Origin: Podila epigama
Lineage: Eukaryota; Mortierellomycota; Mortierellomycetes; Mortierellales; Mortierellaceae
Length of the DNA: 14,174 nucleotides
Direction: 5' to 3'
NCBI GenBank assembly: GCA_015679605.1
Contig: JAAAVE010000399.1
Coordinates: forward strand, 1 to 14,174
How positions within the stretch are numbered: the first letter of the stretch is position 1; every line of letters begins with the position of its first letter. The translations under genes and the position numbers were made by a program. This document shows positions 1 through 8,469 of the stretch, piece after piece. The notes beneath the pieces are model-generated. The model worked only from the letters and a program-made list of their open reading frames with translations. It was not told the origin of the DNA and did not search any database.

Positions 1-57
<57 letters not shown>
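1..57 (+). repeat. Pure CAG trinucleotide run (19 units) encoding polyglutamine
   Basis: Nineteen uninterrupted CAG codons begin at the window edge and may continue upstream. They are in frame with the Spp1-like reading frame and followed by CCG CCT GGC, then the non-repetitive stretch [17 protein letters not shown]. Lack of CAA interruptions contrasts with the mixed CAA/CAG Gln-rich segment at 151-290. Confidence 0.95.
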
Positions 58-59
<2 letters not shown>

Positions 60-3000
60 GCCTGGCCCGGAGCCGGAGAATGACGAGGACATGGTGATGA
101 ACTTTATGTCTGAGCTTCAGGTGCGGAAGCAAGTCGGGCAGCAAACACCTCCACAGCAGCAACAACAGCAGCAACAACCACATCAACAGACTCAACAACA
201 ACCCCAACCCCAACCACAGGCACTACCACAGCAACATCAGCAGCTCCAGAAGCAACAACAAATTCACCACCTCCATCATGCCCATCATTCTATGGTAGGA
301 CATCCTCACCCATCGCAGCATCCAGATGCACAGCAGGGTCCGCCACCTCCTGTACATTCAAGCCATTCAAGGTACAACCCAGGGGAGCACCAACGGTACG
401 CCTCATCTCAAGAAGGGCTCCATACAGCAGTGTATCATTCTCAAACGTCCATGCCACCACCTACTGCGGAGATTCCAAGACCAATGACACCTCCAGGGGC
501 ACATTCCTCGACACCATTCTCTGTTACCAAGGGCCAGGTATCCGATGCTCGCCAACGATCTGTATCAACATCAGCCATCAAGATGGGGCCTTCAAGTCCT
601 ATGGCGAACTCCGCTACAGCTCAGCGATCCATGGGTGCAGTGAAATTGCCCCCCTCAGGAAGTCTTCCTTCACTCCCACCTCCGAGGGCACTCAGCTTAA
701 AAAACATTTTGAATGTGAACGAAGCAGAAGCGCATGGAGATGGAGCAGAGATTCAGGAAAGGGAAGAGTCGTCTGTGATGAGCCACCCTGGTTCAGAGTC
801 TTCAGCTTACAATGGGGCGCCTCATGATCGCTCCTTTCCAGCTCCAGATGTCGTACACTATCAACATCAACGGACACACAGTATGTCTCGTATTGAAACC
901 CCCCCAACGTATGCCGCATCTGCTACGACACAGTATTATGACCATCCACAGCACCAGCAAAGTATGGAGCAAGATCAAGGACACCACACCGTTGATCAAT
1001 ATCAGCATCAGCAAGCTCAGTCTCAGACTCAAGCGCCACCCCAATCTCAGCATCATCCTTCACAATCTCAGGCTCATCCTCCTTCCCTTCCTCCAACTCA
1101 GGCACAGCAGGTAGACACGATTGCACTTCCAGGAACTAAGGGACAAAAGGAAAAGGCGCCCAAGGTGCCCAAGGAGAAGACGGCAAAGGAAAAGCCAGCC
1201 AAACCAGTCAAGGAAAAGTTAGTGAAAGAAAAGGTTGAAAAACCCAAGAAGGAAAAGGTGCCCAAGCCACCCAAGAAGAAGGGTATCCAACTTCCAGGAG
1301 CGCCAGTTATTATTGGGGGTGAAGCAGCGGAGGCTCCTGCTCCTGGCGTTACTCCTGCCCACATCCCTGCAACTGCTACGAATGCTCATGACCAAGGCGA
1401 TCACTCTTCTTCATGGTCTGGGCTGAAGCATCCGATGACAGAGGGTGAACTGAATGAAGGAGATCCATCGCCCAAGAAGGCCCGCGTTGAACCTGCAGCG
1501 GACAGTACAGAAAAGGACCATGAAGGACATAAATTGAACGAGCAAGAGCTGGAAATTTCTACAGAAACCACCCAGATAACTTCCGAAGCAGCCAGCTCAC
1601 ACAACACGTCGCAGGATGGATCACCGATCGACGATCTGGTCATGGACTTTGAGGAGGAAATGTTGGCACAAGAGATTGATCAGGAGGTCGATCGTTTAGA
1701 AAAGGAAGAATCAGAGGCAGCTCAAACCATCAAGACAGATGAAGGTGCAGCGACAATGAGTCGAGCGCTGCCTTCCCCCTCACATCCTAGGCAAGGGGAA
1801 GAGTCACACGCTCAGGAATCGAAGCCTCATGTCCCATCGCAGCCAAGGTCGCCATCACCACCTGTGGTGCAAAGCGCGGGTCCTGGTGACTCTACCGCAA
1901 GCCAAGGTGCTAATCCTGCTGTGTCTGCAGAGGTGATGGACGTCTCGACGCCAGAGGTGAAGAGCCCAACAGAGTCCAAGGCAGCAGCCGCCGCTGCCAT
2001 GTATACGATATCATCGTCCACTGTGAAAGAAAAGAAGCCTAGTAAAAAAAAGAACTCGGCTGATACTGTCACTGCAGGCGACGCACCAATGGGATCCTCC
2101 AAGTTGGGAGGGTCATCATCGTCCGTGTCTTCATTGGGTTCACCCAAGAGTCAAAGTGGCTCCCGTAAGGAGAAGAACAAATCTATTCATGAAGGAGAGG
2201 CCACCGAACCAAAGATTGTTTCGAAAGCGTCGTCTAAAAAGGTGCCGTCGTCTTCGTCGTCGACATCACCATCGTCATCGTCATCGACAGCGGCTGCAGG
2301 TGATGGCTCGAGTCCTTCCGGTTTCACGAGTCTTAAGAAGCGGTTCAGTCAAGCAACGAGTGACTCTGTTGTGAATCCTGCAGGAAATGGCAGTACTGGT
2401 GGTACGAGCAAGCATGTCAAACATGATAAGCATGATAGGCATGACAGGCACGACAGGCACGACAGACAGGACAAACATGACAAACATGACAAACATGACA
2501 AGCACGACAGACATAGTAAATACGACAGAAACGAGAAACAAGACAAGTCTGAGAAACATGCTCAGCATGAGAGAAAGGACAGCAATGACCGCCATGACGA
2601 CTCTGATAGTACGTCTCTGGGTTCAGTGATGGTTGCGAGATCTGCAGCGTCGAGCAAGTCAGAGACAGAAAAGGTGAGCTCCAAAGGCAGCAGTCGGTCA
2701 CAAGAACGGTCAGAGTCAGTTGCCAAGTCAGGTTCGAAAGAATCGGAGGGAGGAGTGACAGGTGGACGGGGCAAGACTTCCTCTGGGACGAGCATGAGTT
2801 CCAAGGAGACAAAGGACGTGACGATGCATGCAAAGACCGAGGATGTGTCCTTGAAGGAAGAAGATGAGAAGGGCGATCTGTATTGCATTTGCCGTGCTCC
2901 ATACGATCCAACCAGGTTCATGATTGCGTGTGACGGATGTGACGATTGGTTCCATGGTGATTGCGTTGGTGTTGCCGAGAAGGATAGTGAGCTCGTTGAC

Positions 3001-4383
3001 AAGTATTACTGCAGGCGTTGTGAAGGTAAGTTGAAAAATATGAGTATGCTATTCAACAACAACAAAAAAAAAGTGGATTGATTTGCTTAGTGCATAAGTG
3101 TGTACATGTGTGTTTATTAACTGACCATTTTGTTTGATTCGTTCGTTCCATTTCCACTTCAAATGCCATCCAGACCAAGGAAAGCATGGATCTCGAAAGA
3201 AAAAGTGTAGTCATGAAGAATGCACGAAGCCTGTGAGACGCAAGTCCAAATATTGTTCAACCGAGTGTGGCTTAATGGTTGCGACAGAGCGTCTCCGAAA
3301 GTCGCAAGAGCGTGTGTTTGGAGGTCTGGCGGAAGGGTCAACAAGTTCGGACACGACGAAAGGTGGTCCCCTTGGGCAGCAACAGCAACAGCAGTGCCGA
3401 CGTCGGTTGACATTGGCAGATCTGGATGATAGACAGCGATTGTTGAGTATCCGTGAGAAGATGGCTCACGTACGCAAGGTCTGCTCTATTTTGGATGACC
3501 GATGCAAGCAGTTAGAAGTGTGCGTGGACCGACAGGCACGACAGGACCTTGGCGAGTACCATTTTACAGGGACTCTATCGCTGCCATCATTGTCATTAAC
3601 CGGCCCTGGTGACAGTGTCGGGACAGCGGCAGGTTCACCTTTGCCATTGGAGAAGGAGGAAGGAGGTGGGTCCAAGAATGGCAAGAATGGTAGCAAGGCC
3701 AAGAACAATAACGACAAGAATAACAAGGATAAGGACAAGGATATACTATGTGGATTTGACCACAGTCTTGTTTGGGATGACGATGGGGATATGTCGAGGA
3801 TTGAGAAGGCCAATATATCAATTTCTGTGAATGGCACTCCGGCAGGTTCTCGAGCATCATCTGTGGCTCCGCCATCGTTTGGTGTAGTCGTGACCAGCTC
3901 TGGGGCCAAGGGGGGCCAAAGCGGGGACTCAAACGATAAGAAGCAAGAGTCTAATTCGTTGCATGAGTCAGGGACCGGCAACAACAGTAGCAATGGTCAT
4001 GGTGGCAGTGGAGGCGTGTCGTCATCGCTGCTGTTACAACTGCAGAGTATTGGCCAGCATGTCTGTATGGCTCGCAAGAATTGTGATCGACATTTTGGAT
4101 GGCAAAAGCTGAAAGTTGCCGAGCTGGATCTTGAAAAGACACTTCAGGTATGTTATATATTTTTGTATATATATTTTTGGTCCTTAATGTTGCATGTCGT
4201 CAATACTTTTCTTTGATGACTTTTAACTTATGCCTCTTCGTACTCGTTATTTTTTTTTTCTGGTCCTTGTAGAACAAGTTGATGAAGGCCTTGAAGTCAG
4301 AAGCCAAGCTAGTCAAAAATCGTATGCGTAGACGGAGAACAGATCTTTCGGCTGATATCCTGAACGGGACTATTGAGCATTAA
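1..4383 (+). CDS. SPP1: Spp1/Cfp1-like PHD-finger subunit of the Set1/COMPASS complex (5' partial, 3 exons)
   Basis: Exons <1..3025, 3174..4147 and 4273..4383; introns of 148 and 125 bp (GTAAGT and GTATGT donors). The frame is open from base 1, so the first ATG at 91 is internal and the true start lies upstream; 1369 residues are visible. Order (window residues): polyQ 1-19; long Q/H/P-rich disorder; Lys-Pro-Glu repeats 380-428; acidic helix 543-574; Ser run about 750-762; (K/R)HD repeat 804-839; PHD finger about 961-1008 ([27 protein letters not shown]); then Cys1020, 1025, 1036 and 1040 with SKYCSTECG, the hallmark beginning of the CpG-binding-protein C-terminal domain; its end ([20 protein letters not shown]) lies near 1310-1333. 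Intron 1 falls between PHD and Cys cluster. Family knowledge: the PHD reads H3K4me2/3 and the C-terminal domain binds Set1, in the nucleus. The CXXC domain of animal CFP1 is absent, as usual in fungi. Yeast Spp1 is only about 350 residues. Confidence 0.88.
151..300 (+). repeat. Mixed CAA/CAG-rich Gln/His/Pro low-complexity segment
   Basis: Codes for Q, H and P in irregular blocks ([13 protein letters not shown], then HHLHHAHH). A second such segment lies at about 925-1110. Both are predicted to be disordered, judged from composition only. Confidence 0.85.
1138..1284 (+). repeat. Lys/Pro/Glu repeat region (KEK-x-PK type)
   Basis: Codes for about 49 residues with recurring KEKxPK, AKEKP, VKEK and [12 protein letters not shown] units, resembling the basic tails of linker histone H1. 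It is strongly basic and probably binds nucleic acid or serves as a nuclear localisation region. A basic SPKKARVEP motif follows near 1468-1494. Confidence 0.75.
2248..2286 (+). repeat. TCG/TCA/TCT serine-codon microsatellite
   Basis: An imperfect TCN repeat encodes a serine run broken by Thr and Pro. Repeats such as tcgtcatcgtcatcg indicate replication slippage as the source. It sits in the disordered part of the Spp1-like protein. Confidence 0.8.
2410..2517 (+). repeat. 9-bp minisatellite encoding tandem (K/R)HD tripeptides
   Basis: About twelve units of AAR/AGR-CAY-GAY encode KHD or RHD tripeptides (one RQD, one KHV). Third-base differences split the array into a CATGAC-type and a CACGAC-type subgroup, suggesting stepwise duplication. 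A more degenerate KYDR, EKQD, EKHA tail runs to about 2580. The antisense frames read as Cys-Leu-Ser repeats and are artefacts. Confidence 0.9.
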
Positions 4384-4969
4384 ATTTTGTTTTTTTTTTG
4401 TCATTTGGTTCCAAGATGATAATACATACATTCATGATGCAGCAAATTCAAGAAATTAGGGTGCAAAAACCCATTTTTATTTTGTCTGTTATTTTTTTAT
4501 TTTTTTTTGTTGCGGGGAACATTTCTTTGTTGTCTAGTAATAATACAATGGTTAAGAAGAAGAAAAAAAGAACAGTTTCTTGCGTATGAATGAGAGATAA
4601 AAATCAAGAAATGAAAGGGTGAAAGAAAGAAAGAGAGAGAAAAACAAAAACGAAAAAGGAAACAAAAGGAAAAAAAAAGGAAAGAAGCAAAGAAAAAAAG
4701 AGCCGAGATGAGAAAAATAAAAAAAAACTAAGCTAGGTAGAGAGCGTTGGTTGAAACGACTTTTCGCCTGTTGCACCTTTGTGAAGCAATTCGTGATATC
4801 GTTTGACTTTGCTTCTCTTTCTGCGATCTTTGAATGACAAAGAAAGAAACGAGATAAAAAACCCCATATTCTTGAGTTCTGCTTAGTTTCTGTTCCTTAC
4901 ATTCCTTCCATCTTTTCTTTTTCTTTCCTCTCCTTTTGAAACCATCATTTTTGTCAACACATCGACAGC
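4384..4969. other. Intergenic spacer between convergent Spp1-like and TIM17 genes
   Basis: No gene is visible in these 586 bp. They hold the 3' regions of both neighbours. T-runs follow the first stop codon, and a long A/G tract lies at 4550-4730. AATAAA at 4716-4721 is a possible, rather distant, poly(A) signal for the plus-strand gene. Confidence 0.7.
4550..4732 (+). repeat. Polypurine (A/G) tract
   Basis: The plus strand is almost all A and G, with runs such as aagaaagaaagagagag and repeated aaaagg blocks and few pyrimidines. It lies between the stop codons of two convergent genes, where a strand-asymmetric tract could help stop transcription. That role is inference. Confidence 0.7.
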
Positions 4970-6050
4970 TTAGTGTGATGCTGGAGGGGCGATGTCGGGG
5001 AGCTATTTTAACGTATACATATAAAATTTGAAAACATTAGTATGATGCACACTACAGATCAGGATTTTTTGTGAGAGGAGATTGACAAATCATCTTACCT
5101 GAGGTGCAACGGGTCTGTTTTGATCAGCAAAGACACGGGAAAGGGTGATACTGATGCCTTCAATGACAGCCAAGAAGACACCACCAAGGGCGGCCGAGGT
5201 CAAGGCCACACGGGGACCACCACGGGCAGCAATGACACCTCCGGTCAAGAATCCCGAGGCGATCGAGTTCCAGGGATCTTCCTTTTGACGAATGCCCTTC
5301 AAACCACAGTCGAATGTTGAAAAGAGTCCTCCCCAGGCGGCAAAGTTGCCTCCCAGAACCGGTGCACGAGCCTTGAGTGAAGCCAAGGCACCAGGGAAGC
5401 GATCACCCTAAAAAATGATTATGGTTACAAAAATGGATGATGAGGACGGATGTTAGCATTATGACGATAGATCAGGTGCGTTCCATATTAGGCATGGCTT
5501 TCATAGATCCCAAAGTGCTGTTGCAGTCTCTTTGATCAGGAATAATGGTAGGAAACCGCTCAAGAATTGATTTATGCGATCTGGAGGTTTACGCAAAAAA
5601 TATGGAAACGAGGCGGGTGATTGGAAGGTTGGTGGGGAAAGATCCGTGATCCACAAGGCCAAATAACGACCAACAACAAGCAAGTACAAAAACGGAAAAA
5701 AAAGAGCTTAAAAAGCAGGTCGGAAGCGGGCAGACTTACTCTTGGTGAGTTCTTGGCACCCTTGATACCGTACCAGATACCACCTCCGATAGCACCCATG
5801 GCAAAGGAAGCGCCCAAGTCCGAGAAGATTACATATGGGCTATTACGTTGTGTATCATTTCAAGTGCATTTTGATTAGACATTACGAGCCATACTAATGA
5901 CATTTTCTTTTTTGGCAACACAAATAGTGCAAAGTGAGAGTGATGTAGAGTAATAAATATGGAAGAGAGTGACTAAACGGAAGGATGGAGTGAGAGAGAG
6001 ATAGGGATCACTCACCAGGGGTCGCGAGAGTGATCAGAAGAGCGGGTCAT
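4970..6050 (-). CDS. TIM17: Tim17, channel-forming subunit of the TIM23 mitochondrial import complex (4 exons)
   Basis: Exons, in minus order, 6050..6016, 5839..5740, 5407..5099 and 5002..4970; introns of 176, 332 and 96 bp. The product is 158 residues, the same length as yeast Tim17. It begins [27 protein letters not shown], continues [38 protein letters not shown] and RQKEDPWN, and ends [11 protein letters not shown]. Four hydrophobic, glycine-rich membrane segments are expected in the inner mitochondrial membrane. Cys12 and Cys79 align with the yeast disulfide pair Cys10-Cys77; Asp19, Asp78 and Glu128 align with the acidic patch implicated in preprotein transport. The first exon is too short to appear as an ORF but restores RDPC across the junction. 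The last intron contains ATACTAATG, a good branch-point match. Transcribed divergently from the RRM gene. Confidence 0.93.
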
Positions 6051-6154
6051 GATGTGATTACGGGTTGGAAAGGATGAATGGCGTACGGAAAAGGGTGACT
6101 GATTTAAAAAAAAAAGAAAAAAGGAAGGCCTTCGAACACCCCAGAGACAAAGAA

Positions 6155-6174
6155 ACACTGGACACTGGACACTT
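6155..6174 (+). repeat. Tandem 7-bp repeat ACACTGG (2 full, 1 partial copy)
   Basis: ACACTGG at 6155-6161 and 6162-6168 is followed by ACACTT. It lies about 105 bp upstream of the TIM17 start codon and could be a transcription factor site, but no known factor is assigned. Confidence 0.6.
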
Positions 6175-6501
6175 CAAGAAGAAGGAAGAGGATAAAACGA
6201 TTTCCCAATTTGGGCCACTACAACAACAGTCACAAAAGGTTCATTGCCGTATGCTAAGCCACTTGCGATCTAATGCGCAAAGGGAATTGAGGCAGTCGCA
6301 GTTGCTTCAAGTGTAGGCGTTCTTTGGTGGTGTCTGTCTGTTCTGTCTGTTGGGTGAGTCGAGTTTTGGTCTGTCTGTTCTGCTCTGTTCTGTTGTTGCT
6401 GCGTGTGAAGAAGAAGAAGAAAAGACGACTTCTGCGGCATTCTTTTTTTTCTCTTCTTTTTTTTCTTCTTCTTTAGTCCCCTTTCACTTTAACTTATTCA
6501 A

Positions 6502-6544
6502 CCCCCCCCCAAGTGTCCTTTTTTTTGTCCCCCCCCCCTCCCCC
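6502..6544 (+). repeat. Cytosine runs (C9, C10-T-C5) in the leader of the RRM gene
   Basis: C9 at 6502-6510 and C10 at 6529-6538, then T and C5, separated by a T8 run. More short C-blocks follow to about 6576. The tract ends about 60 bp before the ATG and is probably in the 5' untranslated region or at the transcription start. The opposite strand is G-rich. Confidence 0.85.
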
Positions 6545-6604
6545 TGCAACCCCTCCACTGCTCCCTTGCCCCCCACCTTCCCATATCCTACCAGTCCCTG
6601 AACA

Positions 6605-8469
6605 ATGAGCCAAGATAACGCACCCACCACTCAAGCTCACGTCGAGGAGGATGGCCACAAGGTCTTTGTCGGAAACCTCTCCTTCCAGACCACCGAGGCA
6701 GAGCTCGCCGAGCTCTTCAGCAAGCCCACCGCCGTGTAAGTCTATCTTTTGTTTTATGTCATTTCATTTCACATGTTTTTTCATTCTTTGGTCTACCAAT
6801 GTCACATTGTCATCATCTGTCGTCTTCATCCTACAATGGAATTCCTTTCCTTTTGAATGATGAGTGATGCAAATGAGTGACTGTGTACGTGTGGAGTGCG
6901 TATGTCTGTGTGTCATTTCGTTCATCTTCCCACCCCCCACTCCTCTTCACCCCCCAAACTCGGTCCCTCGAGAAAATAACGAATCGCTCATTTGCAAACC
7001 ATGTATTGGCATCATCCTTTTTTGCCATCTGGCAAAAGAAGCGTGATAGCATGGATGGAAAAATCCCGTTCCAAGGGGGAACAAGGAGGCATTTGGTATT
7101 CTCAGGCGTGTTTCTAATGCACGAGTACACCAAGCTGGAAGTGAGGCTGGAAGTGTGTGAGAGAAAGATGGTTTTTGCCTGGCGACAAGTTGAAACAAGT
7201 GATGCGTACATTTTGTACCATATTTACGAGATTATCAGTCGCGTGGGTGATGGGAGGATGTACACAAGAAAACAGAGTGAAAGAAGCAGGAGCGTTTGAC
7301 ATGACTTGACAAGAAGCTAACCATTTAATAAAATATTTCTCATGTACCCTTTAGGTTGAAGGCCAACATCATCACTCGTGGCACTCGCTCTCTTGGATAC
7401 GGCTTTGTCGCGTACGAGACTTTGGCCCAGGCCCAGGCTGCAGCTGCTGCCTATAACAAGACCCAGTTGGGCGGTCGCGAGATCAACGTCGAGGTTGCCA
7501 AGCCCAAGGTTGAGCGTGCCCCCGCTGCCCCCAAGGAGCGTGCACCCAAGAAGGAGAAGGCCCCCAAGGAGGCCGCCGCCCCTGCCGCTTCGACCGAGTC
7601 GGCCGATGGTGAGTCGGGTGAGATCAAGCCCCGTTCTGGTCGCTCTGCCCGTTCGCGCGCCAACCGCAAGTCTGGTCGCAACAAGACTCGCGTAAGTTGA
7701 TCTTGTATTTTCTATTGATCGTTTCGTATGCTTTTTTTTCGCTCGATCTTGTCGTGTAGAGAAGGAACGGAAGGGAGGAAAAGGGAAAGGGGAGGGGAGG
7801 GGAGGGGAAAAACAAAAGAGGTATCAAAGACAATACGGTAATTCAAAACAAGAATGTGTCAGGCCAAACCCTGGGAGGAAAAAAAAAAAAAAACACACGA
7901 CATCCACTTTGAGCAATCGCGACACACTCAGGCACACATGAGGACCAGGCGTGTTGTTACACAAACAAAAACAAGATATTGAACTTTTGTCTACAATTTC
8001 TTTCGACTCATAATAATAGAGCGAGGGCGAGGAGGGCACTACTGCTGATGAGGCAGCTGCCCCAGCTGAGGCCAAGGAGTCCCGCCCCAAGCGCACTCGC
8101 GCCCGCAAGTCTGGACGCAAGGATGCTAACGGCGAGGGAGCCCCTGCCGCCGCGGCTGCCCCCCGCACCGTTGGTCCCCCTTCCAAGACCACCGTCTTTG
8201 TCGCCAACTTGCCCTTTGCCATGGAGGATGACGGTCTCAAGGCTCTCTTCGCCGAGTTCAAGGTCGCCTCGGCCCACGTTGTCCGTCGCCGTGGCTCTGG
8301 CCGCTCCAAGGGCTTTGGCTTTGTTGAGCTCGTTGATGAGGCTGAGCAGCAGAAAGTTCTTGAGAAGATGAAGAATGCCCAGGCTGATGGCCGCGAGCTC
8401 GTCATCAAGATTGCCTTGTCCGAGGAGCAGACCGGCGAGAAGGAGGCTGCTGCTGTTGCCACTGCCTAA
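6605..8469 (+). CDS. Two-RRM RNA-binding protein with a basic Ala/Lys/Ser-Gly-Arg linker (3 exons)
   Basis: Exons 6605..6735, 7355..7691 and 8020..8469; introns of 619 and 328 bp; 305 residues. RRM1 spans about residues 18-95: RNP2 VFVGNL (20-25), RNP1 LGYGFVAY (57-64). Intron 1 interrupts RRM1 after Val44, and the join PTAV-LKANIITRG restores the fold. RRM2 spans about 213-295: RNP2 VFVANL (215-220), RNP1 KGFGFVEL (253-260). The linker carries Pro-Lys-Glu/Arg-rich repeats (APKERAPKKEKAPKE), then SGRSARSRANRKSGRNKTR, and after intron 2 a related RTRARKSGRK motif. The arrangement of two RRMs around a basic middle recalls yeast Sbp1 and nucleolin-type proteins; orthology is not established. It probably binds RNA in nucleus or cytoplasm. 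Codons are strongly biased to C/G third bases, indicating high expression. The ATG at 6605 is the first in frame. Confidence 0.9.
6736..7354 (+). other. Unusually long intron 1 of the two-RRM gene
   Basis: A 619-bp intron (donor GTAAGT, acceptor ccctttag) splits RRM1. It is two to six times longer than the other introns here. It includes pyrimidine-rich blocks (6918-6970), a palindromic element TTTTGCCATCTGGCAAAA (7020-7037), and a plus-strand frame open across about 6877-7299 that has no recognisable protein family. No snoRNA could be supported. Confidence 0.85.
7692..8019 (+). other. Intron 2 of the two-RRM gene
   Basis: A 328-bp intron with donor GTAAGT and acceptor cataataatag; the reading frame continues in phase 0. 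Besides the G-tract it holds a poly(A) run of 15 (7879-7893) and a CA-rich segment. No coding or RNA gene was recognised. Confidence 0.85.
7771..7807 (+). other. G-quadruplex motif in intron 2 of the two-RRM gene
   Basis: Four G4 blocks with single-A loops occupy 7789-7807, preceded by GGG at 7783-7785 and 7773-7775. The motif is on the sense strand, so it would be present in the pre-mRNA. Four-tetrad motifs with one-base loops are among the most stable known; folding in the cell is inferred. Confidence 0.9.

Larger units (their letters stand above)
6051..6604. promoter_or_regulatory. Divergent promoter region between TIM17 and the two-RRM gene
   Basis: These 554 bp contain no supported gene. 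On the TIM17 side there is a poly(A) run (6105-6122) and three tandem ACACTGG-type units (6155-6174). On the RRM side there are tandem ctgtctgttctg units (about 6335-6395), a T/C-rich tract (6440-6480) and C-runs just before the start codon. I see no convincing TATA box for either gene. Pyrimidine-rich start regions are typical of strongly expressed fungal genes. Confidence 0.6.

Noticed and set aside
1-90. Taking the ATG at 91 as the true start of the Spp1-like protein
   Set aside because: The frame is open through the CAG run to base 1 and the sequence before the ATG (NDED) continues smoothly, so the start lies upstream of the window.
2281-2911. Minus-strand ORFs opposite the (K/R)HD repeat, reading as Cys-Leu-Ser or Cys-His repeats
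   Set aside because: They are the reverse reading of the 9-bp repeat inside a well-supported plus-strand exon, and they show no domain or splice support.
6857-6863. ATGATGA resembling a C box, considered as a C/D snoRNA in intron 1
   Set aside because: No CTGA D box at suitable distance and no terminal stem around it.
6877-7299. 140-codon plus-strand ORF in intron 1 of the RRM gene, and a 126-codon minus-strand ORF over the same bases
   Set aside because: The plus ORF has no ATG at its start (GTG), neither resembles a known family, and splicing across the region restores RRM1. Kept only as a finding about the intron.
7378-7695. 105-codon ORF in another plus frame over RRM exon 2
   Set aside because: Composition (Pro/Arg/Leu-rich) shows an out-of-frame reading of Ala/Lys-rich codons; the RRM frame is clearly the coding one.
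7824-8462. 212-codon minus-strand ORF antisense to RRM exon 3
   Set aside because: A by-product of GC-rich third codon positions in the real exon; the sequence is Ala/Ser/Pro/Arg-rich without a domain.
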